Below, piece after piece: positions 55,599 through 63,883 of a stretch of DNA of 64,000 nt. Origin of the DNA: Sphingomonas sp. AX6 (GTDB taxonomy: Bacteria; Pseudomonadota; Alphaproteobacteria; Sphingomonadales; Sphingomonadaceae); NCBI RefSeq assembly GCF_902506605.1, contig NZ_LR733979.1:1311711-1375710 (forward strand), given 5' to 3'. Position numbers and translations under genes: made by a program. Position 1 is the first letter of the stretch. Each line of letters opens with the position of its first letter. Below the pieces are notes generated by a model. The model saw nothing but the letters and a program-made list of their open reading frames with translations, was not told where the DNA came from and made no database searches.

Positions 55599-56852
55599 CT
55601 AGGTGAGCAGCCCCCAGAGTTGCTGTCCCGCCAGCGCCACGAACAACAGCGCAGACCCCGCCAGCGTGACGTTCGCGAGCCAGCCATTGCGTGCGCCCTC
55701 GGGCAAACCCTTGCGGTTCAGCAGCAGGAGCAAGGTGATCGCCAGGAAAGGCATGAACAGCGCGCCGAACGCGCCATAGATCACCGCAAGCAGGAACGGT
55801 TGTTGTGCGAACAGCAACAGCATCGGCGGGAAGGTGAGCCACGCTAGATAAGCACGGAACGGCAGGCTTTTTTCGGTTTCGGCGCCGACCTCTGCCTCGA
55901 TCCCACGCACCTGATGATACCAGTCGGCGAAGAACAGGCTCATCCCGTGCCATACGCCGAACACCGACGACAGGGCAGTGGCGGCGAAGCCCACCAGGAA
56001 CAGGGTTGCGATCGTTCGTCCGAACCGATCCTCCAATATGTCGGACAGGCCGAGCAATCCCCGGTCGCTCGATTGCAACGCGATCCCGGCGGAGAACAAC
56101 AGCTCCGCCCCGACGATCAGCATCGCGACCACGAACACCCCGGTGATGGTATAGGCCAGGGCATTGTCGAGCCGCATCAACGGCAACCAGCCGATCCCAC
56201 GCCAGCCCTTGGTCTGAACCCAATAGCCATAGGCCGCAGTAGTGATCGTACCACCGACGCCGCCGATCAGGCCCAGCGTGTAGAAGAGCGCCCCGTCCGG
56301 CAGCGCGAAGGTCAGGCCGGATGCCAGTTCCGGCAGGGTCGGCGCGACCAGGATGGCCAGGCCGACCATGATGACGAACATCACGCCCACCATGATCTTC
56401 ATCACCAGCTCGAACGTCGAATAGCGGTTGAACCAGACGAACACGAAGCCGGTCAGCCCGGTGATGACCGCCCAGCCCCAGAGCGGCAGGATCGGAAACA
56501 AAGCGGTAAGCGGCAATGCCGTGGCGCTCATCGCGGTCGCGCCGTAGATGAAGCCCCAGATCAGGACGTAGATGCCGAAATACCAGCTCGTCCACGCCCC
56601 CAGCGACCGCCATCCGGCGAGGATCGTGGAGCCGGTGGCGAGGTGATAGCGCGCCGATCCTTCGGACAGCGCGATCTTGACCACGCAACCGATGATCGCC
56701 GCCCACAGCAGCGCATAGCCATAGCGTGATCCAGCGATCAGCGTCGCGACCAGATCGCCCGCACCGACCCCTGTGGCCGCAACGACGATGCCGGGGCCGA
56801 GTTGCCGCCAGCGGTTCTTGGTCGGTGGCGTCGTGTCGGTCGTTTCGTTCAC
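55599..56852 (-). CDS. Nramp-fold transporter with non-canonical metal site
   Basis: A 417-residue membrane protein with about 11 helices and the Nramp (MntH-like) arrangement: RQLGPGIVVAATGVGAGDLVATLIAGS at helix 1 (in parts) and GGVGGTITTAAYGYWVQTKG at helix 6. Classical Nramp metal transporters carry Asp-Pro-Gly-Asn in helix 1 and Met-Pro-His in helix 6; both are replaced here (G-A-G-D and T-A-A-Y). Fold assignment is firm, but manganese or iron transport is doubtful; the substrate may be another ion or a small molecule. It converges on the DPP4 gene. No metal-regulator box is evident upstream. Confidence 0.82.
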   Translation of the reverse strand: MNETTDTTPPTKNRWRQLGPGIVVAATGVGAGDLVATLIAGSRYGYALLWAAIIGCVVKIALSEGSARYHLATGSTILAGWRSLGAWTSWYFGIYVLIWGFIYGATAMSATALPLTALFPILPLWGWAVITGLTGFVFVWFNRYSTFELVMKIMVGVMFVIMVGLAILVAPTLPELASGLTFALPDGALFYTLGLIGGVGGTITTAAYGYWVQTKGWRGIGWLPLMRLDNALAYTITGVFVVAMLIVGAELLFSAGIALQSSDRGLLGLSDILEDRFGRTIATLFLVGFAATALSSVFGVWHGMSLFFADWYHQVRGIEAEVGAETEKSLPFRAYLAWLTFPPMLLLFAQQPFLLAVIYGAFGALFMPFLAITLLLLLNRKGLPEGARNGWLANVTLAGSALLFVALAGQQLWGLLT

Positions 56853-56916
56853 CCGGCGCGGCCCCTTTGATGGTTTTCGGCACCTTGGGCGAGGGAGCCG
56901 GGGGGCGCAACCATCC

Positions 56917-56995
56917 CCTCGTCATTCCCGCGAAGGCAGGAATCCATATTCTCCGACATGGGTTATGGATTCCCGCCTTCGCGGGAATGACGAGG
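56917..56995. repeat. Inverted repeat doublet (CATTCCCGCGAAGGCGGGAATCC family)
   Basis: Arms 56917-56948 and 56964-56995, 32 bases each, are inverted copies with one mismatch and a 15-base loop. This GTCATTCCCGCGAAGGCGGGAATCC element is very common in sphingomonad and other proteobacterial genomes. Confidence 0.9.
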
Positions 56996-57019
56996 TTAGT
57001 GAGCGCGTTGCGCACGGGC

Positions 57020-57047
57020 GTTTCTCGACTTCGCTCGAAACGAACGG
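57020..57047. repeat. Solo copy of the TTTCGAGCGAAGTCGAGAAAC repeat arm
   Basis: A 28-base stretch identical to the reverse complement of the left arm of the doublet at 25603-25676, 30 kb away. Only a single arm is present here, beside the doublet at 56917-56995. Confidence 0.85.
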
Positions 57048-57077
57048 CATGGACGGGTTAGTAAGGAGAACGCCCAG

Positions 57078-57854
57078 ATGCCCGACGACCCGTCCGCCGA
57101 TTTCATCACCCATCGCTTCACCGGCTTCGACGGTGCCGATCTGGCCTGGCACGAACTGGGTGAGGGTCGGGACGTCGTACTGATCCACGGCTATTTTTCG
57201 GACGCCGACACGAACTGGATCAAGTTTGGTCATGCCGCCGCCATTGCGGCCAAGGGGTTTCGCGTGATCATGCCCGATCTGCGCGCGCACGGGCAGAGCG
57301 CAAAGCCGCATGATGCTGCCGCCTTTCCGCTCGACGCGCTGGCGATGGACGGCGAGGCGCTGATCGAACAGCTCGGGCTAACCGATTACGACCTTGGCGG
57401 ATATTCGCTCGGCGCGCGGACGACGGTGCGGATGCTGGTACGCGGGAAAATCCCCGCGCCCGGCAAAGTGGTCATTTCCGGGATGGGCTATGAAGGGTTG
57501 ACCGACACCGGCAAGCGCGCCGGGCATTTCCGGCGCATCCTGACCAATCTCGGCAATTTCGAGCGCGGATCGCCGGAATGGATGGCGGAGGCGTTCCTCA
57601 AGACCACCAAGGGCGATCCGAAGGCCTTGCTGCGCATCCTCGACACCTTCGTCGACACGGCGCGCGAGGAAATTGCGGCGATCGCTCAGCCCGTGCTGGT
57701 GCTGGCGGGCGAAGAGGATGATGACAATGGCAGCCATGAAGCGCTGGCCGAATTGTTGCCCAATGCGACGTTGGTCGAGACGCCCGGCGGACATATGAGC
57801 GCGGTGACCAAGCCCGAACTGGGGGAAGCGCTCGCGGATTTTCTCGCCGCTTGA
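57078..57854 (+). CDS. Alpha/beta hydrolase
   Basis: A 258-residue cytosolic alpha/beta-hydrolase. DVVLIHGYFSDADTNW gives the HG oxyanion loop, MPDLRAHGQSAKPHD follows, the nucleophile is in DLGGYSLGARTTVRML (Ser near 113), and GGHMSAVTKPELGEALADFL holds the histidine near 239. The acid is probably within VLVLAGEEDDDNG. No substrate can be assigned; the family covers esterases, lactonases and haloperoxidase-like enzymes. It precedes the M2 peptidase gene by 63 bases. Confidence 0.88.
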   Translation: MPDDPSADFITHRFTGFDGADLAWHELGEGRDVVLIHGYFSDADTNWIKFGHAAAIAAKGFRVIMPDLRAHGQSAKPHDAAAFPLDALAMDGEALIEQLGLTDYDLGGYSLGARTTVRMLVRGKIPAPGKVVISGMGYEGLTDTGKRAGHFRRILTNLGNFERGSPEWMAEAFLKTTKGDPKALLRILDTFVDTAREEIAAIAQPVLVLAGEEDDDNGSHEALAELLPNATLVETPGGHMSAVTKPELGEALADFLAA

Positions 57855-57917
57855 CCTTGCGCCGGTCGTGGGCGCAAACTTGTAACAAATGTGATCAATT
57901 TTTCCGGGGACGCATCC

Positions 57918-59774
57918 ATGAACCGTTTTGCCGTATCCAGCCTGGCGCTGGCCTGTGCGCTGTCCGTTGCCGGTTGCGCTGCCTCCAATGCGACCGCCGC
58001 CGCACCGCAAGCGGCTGCGCCCGCACCGGCACAGGCGATGACGCCCGCCGCTGCCGACGCCTTCGTCAAATCGGCCGAGGACCGGCTGTACGCGCACAAC
58101 CTTACCGCCGCACGGGTCGATTGGGTCAACGCGACCTACATCACCACCGATACCGATGCGCTGTCCGCCGAATATGCCGAACGCGGCACCAAGCTGCGCG
58201 TAGAGCTCGCACTGGAAGCCGCGAAATATGCCGAAGTGCCCGGACTGTCGGCTGACACCGCGCGCAAGCTCGACATCATGCGTCAGGGCATCACGCTCCC
58301 TGCGCCGACGCGTGAGGGTGCGGCGGGTGAACTCGCACAACTCTCCACCAGCATGGCGTCGGCATATGGCCGCGGACGCGGCACGCTGAATGGCAAGCCG
58401 ATCAGCGGCAGCGACATCGAAGCGGCGATGGGGACCAACCGCAACCCCAAGGAATTACTGGAGATGTGGACCAGCTGGCACGACAATGTCGGCGCACCGA
58501 TGCGCGGCGATTATGCCAAGGCGGTGACCATCGCCAATGAAGGGTCGAAGGAGCTGGGCTTTACCGATGTCGGCGCGATGTGGCGGTCGGGCTACGACAT
58601 GCCCGCGGACGAATTCGCTGCGGAAACCGACAAGCTCTGGAAGGAAGTGGAGCCGCTCTACATCGCGCTCCACACTTACATGCGGACCAAGCTGAACGAG
58701 GAATATGGCACCGCGGTCCAGCCCGCGACCGGCCCGATCAACTCGCATCTGCTCGGCAATATGTGGGCGCAGGGGTGGAGCGGCATCTATGACATCGCCG
58801 CACCCGCGGGCGTAGGCGATGTCGGATATGACGTCGGTGATCTGCTCAAGGCGCAGAATTACGACGCCAACCGCATGACCAAGAGCGGCGAGCAATTCTT
58901 CTCGTCACTCGGCTTCGCGCCGCTGCCGGAGACCTTCTGGGAACGGTCGCTGTTCACCAAGCCCGCCGACCGCGAGGTGCAATGCCATGCGTCGGCGTGG
59001 AATCTGGACGACAAGGACGATCTGCGGATCAAGATGTGCATTCAGGTGAATGCCGACGATTTCATCACCATCCATCACGAACTCGGCCACAATTATTACC
59101 AGCGGGCGTACAAGGCGCAGCCCCTGCTGTATCGCGATGGTGCCAATGACGGCTTCCACGAAGCGATCGGCGATATGGTCGCGTTGGCGATTACGCCGGA
59201 TTATCTTGTCCAGATCGGGCTATTGCCCAAGAACCGCGTGCCGAGCGCCGACAAGGATATCGGCCTGCTGCTGCGGCAAGCGATGGACAAGGTTGCGTTC
59301 CTGCCGTTCGGGTTGATGGTCGATCGCTGGCGCTGGGGCGTCTATTCGGGCGAGATCGCGCCGGGCGCCTATCAGAAGGGCTGGGACGATCTGCGCCTGC
59401 GGTATCAGGGCGTGAAGCCGCCGGTCGCGCGCGACGAGAGCAAGTTCGATCCGGGCGCGAAGTATCATATCCCCGGCAATGTCCCTTATACCCGCTATTT
59501 CCTGGCGCACATCCTGCAATTCCAGTTCTACGAAGCGGCGTGCAAGCAGGCCGGATGGACGGGGCCGCTGCACCGCTGTTCGTTCGCGGGCAATGAGGAA
59601 GTCGGCACGCGGTTCAATGCAATGTTGGAAATGGGCCGGTCGAAGCCGTGGCCCGATGCGCTGGAGGCATTCACGGGTGAGCGGGAGATGTCGGGCCGCG
59701 CGCTGGTCGAATATTTCGCGCCGCTGAAGGCGTGGCTGGACGAACAGAACAAGGGCAAGCCAACCGGCTGGTGA
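57918..59774 (+). CDS. M2 family metallopeptidase lipoprotein (bacterial ACE-like)
   Basis: A 618-residue peptidyl-dipeptidase A homologue. ATG at 57918 has GGGGA upstream and gives a lipoprotein signal peptide with lipobox VAGC near residue 17, so it is anchored in the envelope. The zinc motif HHELGHNYY (about 387-395) and the third ligand in HEAIGDMVALAI are intact, as are NLDDKDDLRIKMCIQVN and the chloride/substrate region YHIPGNVPYTRYFLAHILQFQFYEAAC. It removes C-terminal dipeptides from peptides. With the nearby S33 and DPP4 genes it forms a peptide-scavenging neighbourhood. Confidence 0.95.
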   Translation: MNRFAVSSLALACALSVAGCAASNATAAAPQAAAPAPAQAMTPAAADAFVKSAEDRLYAHNLTAARVDWVNATYITTDTDALSAEYAERGTKLRVELALEAAKYAEVPGLSADTARKLDIMRQGITLPAPTREGAAGELAQLSTSMASAYGRGRGTLNGKPISGSDIEAAMGTNRNPKELLEMWTSWHDNVGAPMRGDYAKAVTIANEGSKELGFTDVGAMWRSGYDMPADEFAAETDKLWKEVEPLYIALHTYMRTKLNEEYGTAVQPATGPINSHLLGNMWAQGWSGIYDIAAPAGVGDVGYDVGDLLKAQNYDANRMTKSGEQFFSSLGFAPLPETFWERSLFTKPADREVQCHASAWNLDDKDDLRIKMCIQVNADDFITIHHELGHNYYQRAYKAQPLLYRDGANDGFHEAIGDMVALAITPDYLVQIGLLPKNRVPSADKDIGLLLRQAMDKVAFLPFGLMVDRWRWGVYSGEIAPGAYQKGWDDLRLRYQGVKPPVARDESKFDPGAKYHIPGNVPYTRYFLAHILQFQFYEAACKQAGWTGPLHRCSFAGNEEVGTRFNAMLEMGRSKPWPDALEAFTGEREMSGRALVEYFAPLKAWLDEQNKGKPTGW

Positions 59775-59800
59775 GCGGTCCGCTTCGGACTTGCACAACA

Positions 59801-59937
59801 TGGACCCCGGCGAAGGCCGGGGTCCAGTGGGAGTTGTCGGGCAATTTGGGGAGCGGCGCGGCCGCAATGTCCGCTGGTGGTGACTGCGGAAGTATCTGAC
59901 GTCCCGCGACTGGACCCTGGCCTTCGCCGGGGTACGG
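59801..59937. repeat. Inverted repeat pair (GACCCCGGCGAAGGCCGGGGTCC family)
   Basis: A hairpin TGGACCCCGGC-GAAG-GCCGGGGTCCA (59801-59826) has an inverted, slightly diverged relative at about 59911-59937 (TGGACCCTGGCCTTCGCCGGGGTA). The 85 bases between them show no gene. It separates the M2 peptidase gene from the converging Pro/Lys-rich gene. Confidence 0.85.
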
Positions 59938-59961
59938 TCTTCTAGGTGCCGCCCGCGCTTA

Positions 59962-60510
59962 TCATTTGATGTCGGGAATCGTCCCTTCGTCGGCGATTCC
60001 CGCTTCGAACGACGCGCTCGAATCGGTGCCGTCCGCCTGATGCGCGCTCGGCTTCGTTGGCGCATCCTGCTTGCGGAATTTCAGGAATCCGAAGGTCATG
60101 CCCGCCAATGCGGTCGCGGCCATCGCGACGATGCCGCCGTTGCGAAAGCCCTTGCCGACAGCAGTGCCGCCAGCGGGTTTGGCATCAGGGCCGCGTTTCG
60201 TCGCGCCCGGCTTTGCAGGGGCGGCGGGCTTCGGTTTTGCCGATTTACGCGCGGGTGCGACGCGTGGCTTTGGCGGGGCTGGCGGTTTGGGTTTCGCCGT
60301 GGGTGTCTTGGCAGTGGTGGTACCGGTGCTGCTTGCGGCCTTCGCCGGCGCTTTGCGCGTTGCGCCGGTTTTGCGGGGGGCGGCTGGCTTGCGCGTCGCC
60401 GAGGGATTTCGAGTCGACCCTGCGCCGCGCCGTGCCGGCGTCTTGGGCGGCGGCGGCGTTGCGCTGCTGGGTGGGGGTGGCGGTGCTGGCGGCGTGGTTT
60501 CGTCGGTCAT
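59962..60510 (-). CDS. Pro/Ala/Lys-rich protein with C-terminal membrane helix
   Basis: A 182-residue low-complexity protein. The first 120 residues are almost entirely Pro, Ala, Lys, Thr and Arg, with KPAAPRK- and PAKP-type repeats reminiscent of histone H1 tails. A hydrophobic segment follows (GGIVAMAATALAGMTFGFLKF, in total about residues 128-147), then an acidic, Ser-rich end. It could be a membrane-tethered nucleic-acid-binding protein, but no domain is recognised and biased composition makes homology calls unsafe. It lies 68 bases downstream of the AMP nucleosidase gene on the same strand. Confidence 0.6.
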   Translation of the reverse strand: MTDETTPPAPPPPPSSATPPPPKTPARRGAGSTRNPSATRKPAAPRKTGATRKAPAKAASSTGTTTAKTPTAKPKPPAPPKPRVAPARKSAKPKPAAPAKPGATKRGPDAKPAGGTAVGKGFRNGGIVAMAATALAGMTFGFLKFRKQDAPTKPSAHQADGTDSSASFEAGIADEGTIPDIK

Positions 60511-60578
60511 ATCGGCCCCGTGATGTTTCTTTCCGCATCAAGCGCGGGCGGCGGCAAAGGTTCCGCCACCCGCGCCGA

Positions 60579-62015
60579 TCACCGGAACGGCGGTTCGTTG
60601 AACGCGCGCAATTTGCGGCTGTGGAGCTTCGGTCCTTCGCGGCGCAGTTCCTCGACGGTCTCGATCCCGATCCGCATATGTTCGTTGATCGCGCGTTCGT
60701 AGAAGCGGTTGGCCTGGCCCGGTAGCTTGAGTTCGCCATGCAAGGGTTTGTCCGACACGCACAGCAGCGTTCCGTAGGGGACGCGGAACCGGTAGCCTTG
60801 TGCGGCGATGGTCGCCGATTCCATGTCGATCCCGACTGCGCGCGATAGCGAGAATCGCAGCGCGCTTTGCGAAAACCGGAGTTCCCAGTTGCGGTCGTCG
60901 GTGGTGACGATCGTGCCGGTGCGCAGGCGTCGCTTTAATTCTTCGCCCGATTGGCCCGATACGGTTTCCGCCGCACGCGCCATAGCCACTTGGATCTCCG
61001 CAATCGCGGGGATCGGAATTTCGGGGGGTAGCACGTCGTCGAGGATATGGTCGTCGCGCAGATAGGCGTGCGCAAGCACATAGTCGCCGATCCGCTGGCT
61101 GGGGCGCAGGCCACCGCAATGGCCGATCATCAGCCACGCCTCTGGCCGGGTAACTGCCAGATGGTCGCAGATCGTCTTCGCGTTCGACGGACCGACACCG
61201 ATGTTGACCAACGTGATCCCGGTCCGGTCATCAGCCATCAAGTGATAGGCAGGCATCTGGTGCCGCCGCCACGCGCTGTCGGTGACCAGCTTGTCGGGAT
61301 CGTCCCCCGCCTTGATGACGATGCCGCCTGCGCCCGACAACGCGGTGAAGCGGTTGTCCTCGCCCAGCATCTGGATGCCCCAGCGGACGAATTCGTCGAC
61401 ATAGCGGTGGTAATTAGTGAACAGCACATATTGCTGGCAATGCTCGGGCGGTGTGCCGGTGTAGTGCCGAAGCCGCGCCAGGCTGAAATCGGTGCGCAGC
61501 CCGTCGAATAGAGCAAGCGGACGCGTGCCGTCGGGATCGACGAAGGTGCCGTCGGCGATCTCGTCGCCGATATGCGCGAGTTCGGTCGCGGGAAAGAACC
61601 GCGCGAGTTCGAGCGCGGACACTTCGTCCAGGCTGAGCGCGTGGCCGGGATCGAGGACATAGGGGAAGGGGATTTCCTGCCGCCCCGCGACGGCCTCAAC
61701 CTCGACCTCATAATCCTCGATCAGGAAGGTCAGTTGTTCGGTCAGGTAATCGGCGAAGATCGCGGGCTTGGTGACGCTGATCCGGTATTCGCCGGGCGTG
61801 ACCAGTCGTCCGAACGACCGCAGCGGCGCGGCCTTTTCGTCGCCGCCGCGATAACGGACGCGGATTTCGGGATAAGCGAACGAACCGTCGTGCCGCGCTT
61901 CGGGCGGGGGTGGGCCGTTGCCCGACAGATAGGTGGTGAGGGCTGCCTTCAGCCGATCGACCGATCCGGTGTAGAGACGGTCGAGTTCGGCGACGATTTC
62001 CTGTGCTCTTGTCAT
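60579..62015 (-). CDS. amn: AMP nucleosidase
   Basis: Hydrolyses AMP to adenine and ribose 5-phosphate, tuning adenylate levels. The 478-residue protein has the two-domain Amn layout: an N-terminal regulatory part (SVDRLKAALTTYLSGNGPPPPEAR in pieces, YPEIRVRYRG) and a C-terminal nucleoside-phosphorylase-like domain with NIGVGPSNAKTICDHLAVTRPEAWLMIGHCGGLR (in pieces), RDDHILDDVLPP and AVGIDMESATIAAQGYRFRVPYGTLLCVSDKPLHGE, the last containing the purine-binding Asp/Glu. Complete and normal length. Flanked by two Lys/Ala-rich genes. Confidence 0.95.
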   Translation of the reverse strand: MTRAQEIVAELDRLYTGSVDRLKAALTTYLSGNGPPPPEARHDGSFAYPEIRVRYRGGDEKAAPLRSFGRLVTPGEYRISVTKPAIFADYLTEQLTFLIEDYEVEVEAVAGRQEIPFPYVLDPGHALSLDEVSALELARFFPATELAHIGDEIADGTFVDPDGTRPLALFDGLRTDFSLARLRHYTGTPPEHCQQYVLFTNYHRYVDEFVRWGIQMLGEDNRFTALSGAGGIVIKAGDDPDKLVTDSAWRRHQMPAYHLMADDRTGITLVNIGVGPSNAKTICDHLAVTRPEAWLMIGHCGGLRPSQRIGDYVLAHAYLRDDHILDDVLPPEIPIPAIAEIQVAMARAAETVSGQSGEELKRRLRTGTIVTTDDRNWELRFSQSALRFSLSRAVGIDMESATIAAQGYRFRVPYGTLLCVSDKPLHGELKLPGQANRFYERAINEHMRIGIETVEELRREGPKLHSRKLRAFNEPPFR

Positions 62016-62120
62016 CTGCTGTCGCTAACGAGCGCAGGTGACGCTGGCAAGACAGGGCGCGCGAAACGAGGATCGCGCCGGAGCAGAGGCTCCGACGCGA
62101 TCATGTTCCGTCTGTTCACA

Positions 62121-62242
62121 CCGTTTGTCCCGAGTAGCCTTCGAGCTTGTCGAGAAGGCGTATCGAGGGAGGGGTGAGCCCCAGCACCACTTGTCTCGAT
62201 ACGGGTTCTCGACGTCGCTCGAACCCTACTCGACACCAACGG
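62121..62242. repeat. Inverted repeat doublet with compensating changes
   Basis: Arms 62121-62167 and 62195-62242 are inverted relatives. Each arm is itself a hairpin (CCTTC..GAAGG against GGGTTC..GAACCC), and bases that differ between arms do so in paired positions, so the folding is kept. Between amn and the H1-like gene; no coding sequence seen in this 246-base gap. Confidence 0.8.
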
Positions 62243-62262
62243 TTTGGAGGTCAGGTCCGGGG

Positions 62263-62628
62263 TTACTTCTTCGCGGGCGTCGATTTCGCCGCGGTGGTCT
62301 TCGCAGCAGGCTTGCGCGCTGCTGGCTTACGCGCGGTGGCGGGCTTCTTGGTCGTTCCCTTCGACAGCTTCGTCGCGGCAACTGCGGCACCGGCAATCGC
62401 TGCGGCGGCACCGGCGGCAATCGCTGCCGTGGTCTTTGGGTTCTTCTTTGCCGCATCGACTGCGGTCTTGGTCGCGGCCGACGTCTTCTTCGACGCCGAA
62501 TCGAGCGTGGCCTTGGCCGATTTGGTCAGGTCCGATGCCTGCTTCTTGATCGCGTCGGTCGTGCTCTGGGTAGAGCTTGGCTTCGCGGTCTTGGCGGGGG
62601 TGGGGGCTGCGGTCTTGATCTCGGCCAT
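62263..62628 (-). CDS. Lys/Ala-rich histone H1-like protein
   Basis: A 121-residue protein made mostly of Lys, Ala, Thr and Ser. Residues about 22-65 could form an amphipathic helix (STTDAIKKQASDLTKSAKATL), followed by a hydrophobic Ala/Ile-rich stretch (TAAIAAGAAAAIAGAAVAATKL in two parts, about 67-88) and a basic tail of KPA/ARKPAA repeats like eukaryotic H1 and bacterial HU-tail proteins. It may bind DNA or act as a phasin-like protein; the composition prevents a firm call. A consensus EcfG promoter lies upstream, pointing to stress induction. Confidence 0.72.
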   Translation of the reverse strand: MAEIKTAAPTPAKTAKPSSTQSTTDAIKKQASDLTKSAKATLDSASKKTSAATKTAVDAAKKNPKTTAAIAAGAAAAIAGAAVAATKLSKGTTKKPATARKPAARKPAAKTTAAKSTPAKK

Positions 62629-62667
62629 GTAATAAACTCCCTTTCACGGATATTGCGTTGCGGTGAC

Positions 62668-62692
62668 AACGCCAGCCCCAAGGGGTGGTTCC
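62668..62692 (-). promoter_or_regulatory. EcfG general-stress promoter (consensus match)
   Basis: On the minus strand GGAAC (62692-62688), exactly 16 bases, then CGTT (62671-62668), 39 bases before the ATG at 62628. This is a full match to the GGAAC-N16-CGTT consensus of alphaproteobacterial EcfG sigma factors. Confidence 0.6.
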
Positions 62693-62722
62693 GCCCGCGT
62701 TACATCCGCGGGCGGAAACCGA

Positions 62723-63205
62723 TTACATGGTGTCGAGCAGATGTTCGGCAGAGCTGACCTTGAACTCGCCGGGGCCCTCCACGTTCAACGCTTCCACGAC
62801 GCCGTCATTCACGACCATCGAGTAACGCTGACTGCGCGTGCCCATGCCGAATTTGGAGCCGTCCATTTCCAGACCCAGTTCCTTGGCGAACTGGCCGTTG
62901 CCGTCGGCGAGCAACGTCACCTTGTCGCCGGCGTTCGATGCCTTGCCCCATGCGTCCATCACGAACGCATCATTGACGGAAACGCAGGCGATCTCATCCA
63001 CGCCCTTTGCTTTCAGCGCTTCTGCGTTGTCGACATAGCCTGGCATGTGCTTGGCCGAGCAGGTCGGGGTGAAGGCGCCGGGGACCGCGAACAGCGCGAC
63101 CTTTCGGCCCGCGAAGAAGTCGTCGGTAGAAACCTGGTCGGGGCCGTTTTCGGTCGCCTTGACGAGCGTCGCGCTCGGCAGCTTGTCGCCTACCTTGATC
63201 GTCAT
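62723..63205 (-). CDS. Peroxiredoxin (Prx5/AhpE-like redoxin)
   Basis: A 160-residue thiol peroxidase reducing peroxides with glutathione or thioredoxin. The peroxidatic cysteine is Cys49 in VPGAFTPTCSAKHMPGY, a Prx5-type active site. A second cysteine (Cys74, EIACVSVNDAFVM) is present. Later features, FAKELGLEMDGSKFGMGTRSQRYSMVV in parts, match the family. Start at 63205 gives MTIKVGDKLPSATL; longer open frames upstream are antisense to yqgE. Divergent from yqgE. Confidence 0.95.
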   Translation of the reverse strand: MTIKVGDKLPSATLVKATENGPDQVSTDDFFAGRKVALFAVPGAFTPTCSAKHMPGYVDNAEALKAKGVDEIACVSVNDAFVMDAWGKASNAGDKVTLLADGNGQFAKELGLEMDGSKFGMGTRSQRYSMVVNDGVVEALNVEGPGEFKVSSAEHLLDTM

Positions 63206-63319
63206 GCCTATTGTCTCCCTTGCTGGCGCCGGGGTGGCGCGGGTCGCTGTGCAACTTGGACGCTCGACCTTGCTTTTCAAGCATGGCGCGCGCCGAAATC
63301 GCTCCCTATGCTGAAGGCA

Positions 63320-63877
63320 ATGGAGCCGAATTTTCTCACCGGACAATTCCTGCTGGCGATGCCCGGCATCGGCGACCCGCGTTTTGAACGCGCGGTGATC
63401 GCGATCTGCGCGCACGATGTCGAAGGGGCGCTGGGGATCGGCATCGGTAAGACGTTCGATGGACTGACGTTTCACGACCTGCTCGGTCAGCTCGAGATCG
63501 AGCCCGGCGTCGCAGCAGACGTGGCGATCCATATCGGCGGGCCGGTCGAGCCGCAGCGGGGGTTCGTGCTCCACTCGCTTGACTGGAGCGGCCAGGACAC
63601 GGTCGAGGTCGCCGATCGATGGGCGCTGTCGGGCACGCTTGATGTATTGAAGGCGATTGCCGACGGCAGCGGCCCGAGCCGATGGCTGGTCGCGCTCGGC
63701 TATACCGGCTGGGGAGAGGCGCAGCTCGATGAGGAAATGACCCGGCATGGCTGGTTCAATGTGCACGGTGCGGAGAGCCTGATATTCGATATTGCCGTGG
63801 CGGCGCGGTGGGAAGCCGGGTTCGAAGGCGCAGGAATCGATCCGAGGTTGCTGGCGGTAAGCGCGGGCACGGCCTAA
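63320..63877 (+). CDS. YqgE/AlgH family protein
   Basis: A 185-residue UPF0301/DUF179 protein. Landmarks: NFLTGQFLLAMPGIGDPRFERAVIAICAHD in parts at the start, then ALGIGIGK, HIGGPVEPQRGFVLHS, and GYTGWGEAQLDEEMTRHGWF near 130-150, followed by a C-terminal SLIFD. Members are widespread and implicated indirectly in transcriptional regulation (AlgH), without a known biochemical activity. ATG at 63320 fits homologue N-termini; ATG at 63308 would add four residues. Last gene of the window. Confidence 0.93.
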   Translation: MEPNFLTGQFLLAMPGIGDPRFERAVIAICAHDVEGALGIGIGKTFDGLTFHDLLGQLEIEPGVAADVAIHIGGPVEPQRGFVLHSLDWSGQDTVEVADRWALSGTLDVLKAIADGSGPSRWLVALGYTGWGEAQLDEEMTRHGWFNVHGAESLIFDIAVAARWEAGFEGAGIDPRLLAVSAGTA

Positions 63878-63883
63878 ATTCCT

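Noticed and set aside
62263..62628. Calling the Lys/Ala-rich protein a true histone H1 homologue
   Set aside because: The resemblance rests on composition only; convergent low complexity cannot be excluded.
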